A stretch of 64,000 nucleotides of DNA from contig CM051514.1 in NCBI GenBank assembly GCA_028015205.1, positions 50,422,150 to 50,486,149 on the forward strand. The letters are read 5' to 3'. Every line of letters starts with the position of its first letter. Positions within the stretch are counted from its first letter, which is position 1. Of this stretch, positions 61,385-64,000 are shown one piece after another. The notes under the pieces were generated by a model, which saw only the letters and a list, made by a program, of their open reading frames with translations, was not told the DNA's origin and searched no databases. The stretch comes from Mytilisepta virgata. Taxonomy: Eukaryota > Mollusca > Bivalvia > Mytilida > Mytilidae. The translations under genes and the position numbers were made by a program.

Positions 61385-61735
61385 ACCAGTCCAATATATA
61401 ATACTTGTAACAGGTCGCTGTTAGGATTTATCAACCCGAGAAAATGTAATATTCACCAAGACTTTAGGTGAGGTGAATATACATTTTCAGGGGTTGATTA
61501 ATTTTGATAGCGACCTATTACATAGTCAGTAATGGCTTTGTTACATAAATCAGAAAAAAATTAATTTCATTTTCTATTTTTCATATTGACCGGTCAGGAT
61601 CTATTTTAATCTCAAAACCGTGCAAGCGGAATTCTTGCACTAAATTTAGATACTTCTCATGATCAGTTAGTTTCACGAGTACTCAAGATTTTTCTATGCA
61701 ATGAGAGAATAGAAAAATATTTTCATGTAACAATT
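61385..61735 (+). repeat. Second copy of the foldback-ended dispersed repeat
   Basis: aacaggtcgctgttaggatt (61409) ... gatagcgacctatta (about 61506-61520), then tcaggatctattttaatct, aaaccgtgcaagcggaattc ttgcac, as at 44160-44550. The hairpin is less perfect here. Confidence 0.6.
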
Positions 61736-62400
61736 GTTGATGGCGTAATACCTCAGCAACCTATTTCTTGGTGAAAAACTCCGACCTGTACAACAAACAC
61801 GTGTATTTTGGATAACAATTAGATATGTCTTAAAAAGTCAACATGGTTCAACTGTTTGTAAACAAAACTTGCACATATTCTGCAACGTCACATTGTGTTT
61901 GTGGTCATGTTTTACCCAAAACTCAATGAATTGCACGCTGAAATTAAAATTTTACTCATGCAAAAATTATGCAGAGGAAATTAATTAAATACGACTATTG
62001 GAAAGAAAAGGTATAGTGATACTTTTATTCTAGAGGTATACACTTGAGAGATCCCCTTGAATGCTAAACTGGAAAAACATTTGTGCAATCCAACCCCCCC
62101 CCCCCCCCCCAGTCGCTGGTTCTGTACTACTAAGGGACATGAATTGGACTGTTCAATGGCCTTAAGCCTATATTATTAATCAAGATAAAGCAGTGTTTGC
62201 ATTGGCAAAAAAATCCCAACTTTATTATTGCTTTGGGAAAAAAACATGATTCAGGATCCCTCCAATACCATTCCAACAAGAATATCACTGCAAATTTCTT
62301 TTTCGTTAAAATACTATCAAGATTGACATATATGTATGTAGATTTTATATACATATGAATTTAAAAAAAAACAATGAATTAATTAAATAAAAGTACAACT
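61736..62400. other. Intergenic stretch with no gene seen
   Basis: AT-rich. Poly-C run of about 17 at 62093-62110. Confidence 0.5.
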
Positions 62401-62404
62401 AGAG

Positions 62405-63420
62405 ATAGGGGCTGTCGGAACGAAAGCTGTACCCGCACCCCACATTTATTTGTAAACAAACATTCTTAACATTTTCAGTTTCCATTGCATTACAGTTTGC
62501 ATCTGTAACAAATAACCTTTGCAGAGATATATCACAACCCACTTTTGCTGTAATCGAACTTTTTGGCTCTTTAAATCCTCAAAATTGCAAAATAAAAGCA
62601 TGCTTAGCGTTACAGTTTGCATCTGTAACAAATAACCTTTTCACAAATATATCACAACCCACTTTTATTATAATTTAACTATTTGGACAATTTTAAGGAC
62701 CTATAGCACCTTAAACTGAAATTCACAAATTTCTTCCATTTTTTTTCTTTAGATAAAATTTTAGTAATTATGGTCTTTTTCTGTTTCGGCCCTTTTTGGT
62801 CCGTCCCACCCCCCTTTAAACAAATTTGGAATTCCAAAACCTTATTGCGCATCTACAGTTGGTAAGAAACAATAAGGCACTAATAAAAATGATTTAAATT
62901 CAAAAATGAAATAGGAGTTCGCGTCACAAGACTCTTTGTCTATTTTGACCCTATTTGGTCCCTCCCAGCTCCCCTTTGGAATTCCAAAACCTTTTGCGCA
63001 TATGCAGTTAGCAAGCAACAATATGACAGTTATTTTAGTAATTATGCTTTTTTTTCTGTTTCGGCCTTTTTTGGTCCCTCCCAACCCCGTTTTAAAAAAT
63101 TTGCCATTCCAAAACCTTATTGCCCATCTACAGTTGGTTAGCAACAATATGGCAACAATAAAAATGGTTTAAATTCAAAAATGAAAGTAGAGTTCACGTC
63201 ACAAGGCTATATTATTTGGCCCTTTTTAGTCCCTCCTAGGCACTCTTTTAAAACTTTGGAATTCCATAACCTTATTGCTTCCACAGTTAGAAAGCAACAA
63301 TATGGCACAAAAAAATGGTAAAAATTCAAAAGTGAAGGAGGAGTTTTCGTCACAAGGTGTGACGGACGGACGACCACAACGACAATATACCCGAACTTTC
63401 ATTCCAAAGCGCGGGTGTAA
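62405..63420 (+). mobile_element. Tandem-core element E (about 150-bp units, 3' hairpin)
   Basis: 5' gctgtacccgcacc (about 62426-62439). Core of about four units (ccttattgcgcatctacagt at about 62840; related at 62988, 63115, 63269). Then gacggacggacgacc and a hairpin tacccgaacttt-cattcc-aaagcgcgggtgta (63388-63419). It shares the unit block ccttattgcgcatct with element D. Confidence 0.65.
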
Positions 63421-63599
63421 ACACTCATTCGCTGTTGGTTTAATTCCAATTTTTCTATTCACAGTTTTCAATCATGTGTTAAATTATAGATTACCTTATG
63501 AACAGATTAAGTTTCAAAGATTAAAGGTTAACATTTCTATTTTTGGTCATAATGTGGTGGTAGACGGTTTGTCCCCCCTTTTTATTTGTATAGTACAAC

Positions 63600-63740
63600 G
63601 GCTGTCCCTTTCCCTTTCTAAATTGTCCCTTTTCCATACGTTGTACTTTCACCGGGTCACTTCCGCTTTGTCCCGGTCCCGGTCGGGTCTCTCTTGGGTA
63701 TAAAAACGCTGGTCCCGGTGAGACCGGTACTACCTCCCCG
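63600..63740 (+). promoter_or_regulatory. TATA-containing promoter-like or LTR-like sequence
   Basis: gggtataaaaacgc at about 63694-63707 is a strong TATA box, in a locally GC-rich stretch with inverted ccggtcccggtcgggtctc / tcccggtgagaccgg blocks. An aataaa follows at 63918. This could be the promoter of a plus-strand gene beyond the window, or the LTR of a retroelement; the window ends too soon to tell. The minus-strand ORF across it is probably incidental. Confidence 0.3.
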
Positions 63741-64000
63741 GCCATAGCAGACGACACTAGATTCCAAGCCAGTTCATCATATTTATTACAATTGAACAAA
63801 CATCTAATCATTTTTCGGACTTCATTATACTTATTTTAGTACACAGATCTTTCTTGGTAAGACACCCGTCTACCCATAAGGATATAATTGTATTAATTAC
63901 TATATATATAAACCACAATAAATGATCTTAATTTGCAAAATCACTTTATTTCATAAAACATGTAACCATATCCGAGAACCAGGAAATTCACGGGGGAATT

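Noticed and set aside
63275..63811. 142-aa plus ORF and 96-aa minus ORF
   Set aside because: The plus ORF starts inside element E and its hairpin; the minus ORF overlaps the TATA region. Neither resembles a known protein or has codon or splice support.

Overview
This is nuclear DNA from an animal, AT-rich and full of introns. The dispersed repeats (two tRNA-derived SINE families, TTAA-flanked MITEs, and elements with tandem cores and a 3' hairpin ending in GACGGACG-type sequence) look like a bivalve mollusc, most likely a marine mussel (Mytilus or a relative). That assignment rests on repeat style and the protein family, not on a database match.

One large gene dominates the window: a full-size ABC transporter of the B family (P-glycoprotein / MDR1 / ABCB1-like) on the minus strand. 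I assembled it exon by exon. It has 25 coding exons from the ATG at 45722-45724 to the stop at 5208-5210. All 24 introns are GT-AG, every exon junction keeps frame, and the joined CDS is 3,933 nt (1,310 aa plus stop). The layout is cytosolic N-terminus, TMD1, NBD1, linker, TMD2, NBD2. Both NBDs carry intact A-loop Tyr, Walker A, Q-loop, LSGGQ, Walker B with catalytic Glu, and H-loop His, so the gene looks functional. A splice acceptor just upstream of the ATG shows that at least one 5' UTR exon lies further up (above 45750); I could not locate it or the promoter.

The introns hold nearly all the other structure. Intron 22 contains a 91-bp array of about 22 units; each unit copies the 3' end of exon 22 plus its splice donor. 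Intron 19 has 74-bp duplications of the exon 20 acceptor and exon start, interrupted by a foldback MITE. Introns 11 and 14 have 45-bp and 28-bp minisatellites that start beside the splice donor. Intron 8 has 194-bp repeats, a small zinc-finger ORF on the opposite strand and a promoter-like segment. Introns 11 and 12 carry tandem-core elements. SINEs sit in introns 5, 6, 13, 19 and 23, and TTAA MITEs in introns 3, 12 and 24.

Region 1-5200 (downstream of the gene) holds tandem-core elements, a SINE and simple repeats. Region 45750-64000 (upstream) holds no host gene I can recognise. It contains tandem-core elements, a reverse-transcriptase ORF, a LINE fragment nested in another element, SINEs, a pair of long inverted repeats, and at the far end a TATA-containing promoter-like or LTR-like sequence.
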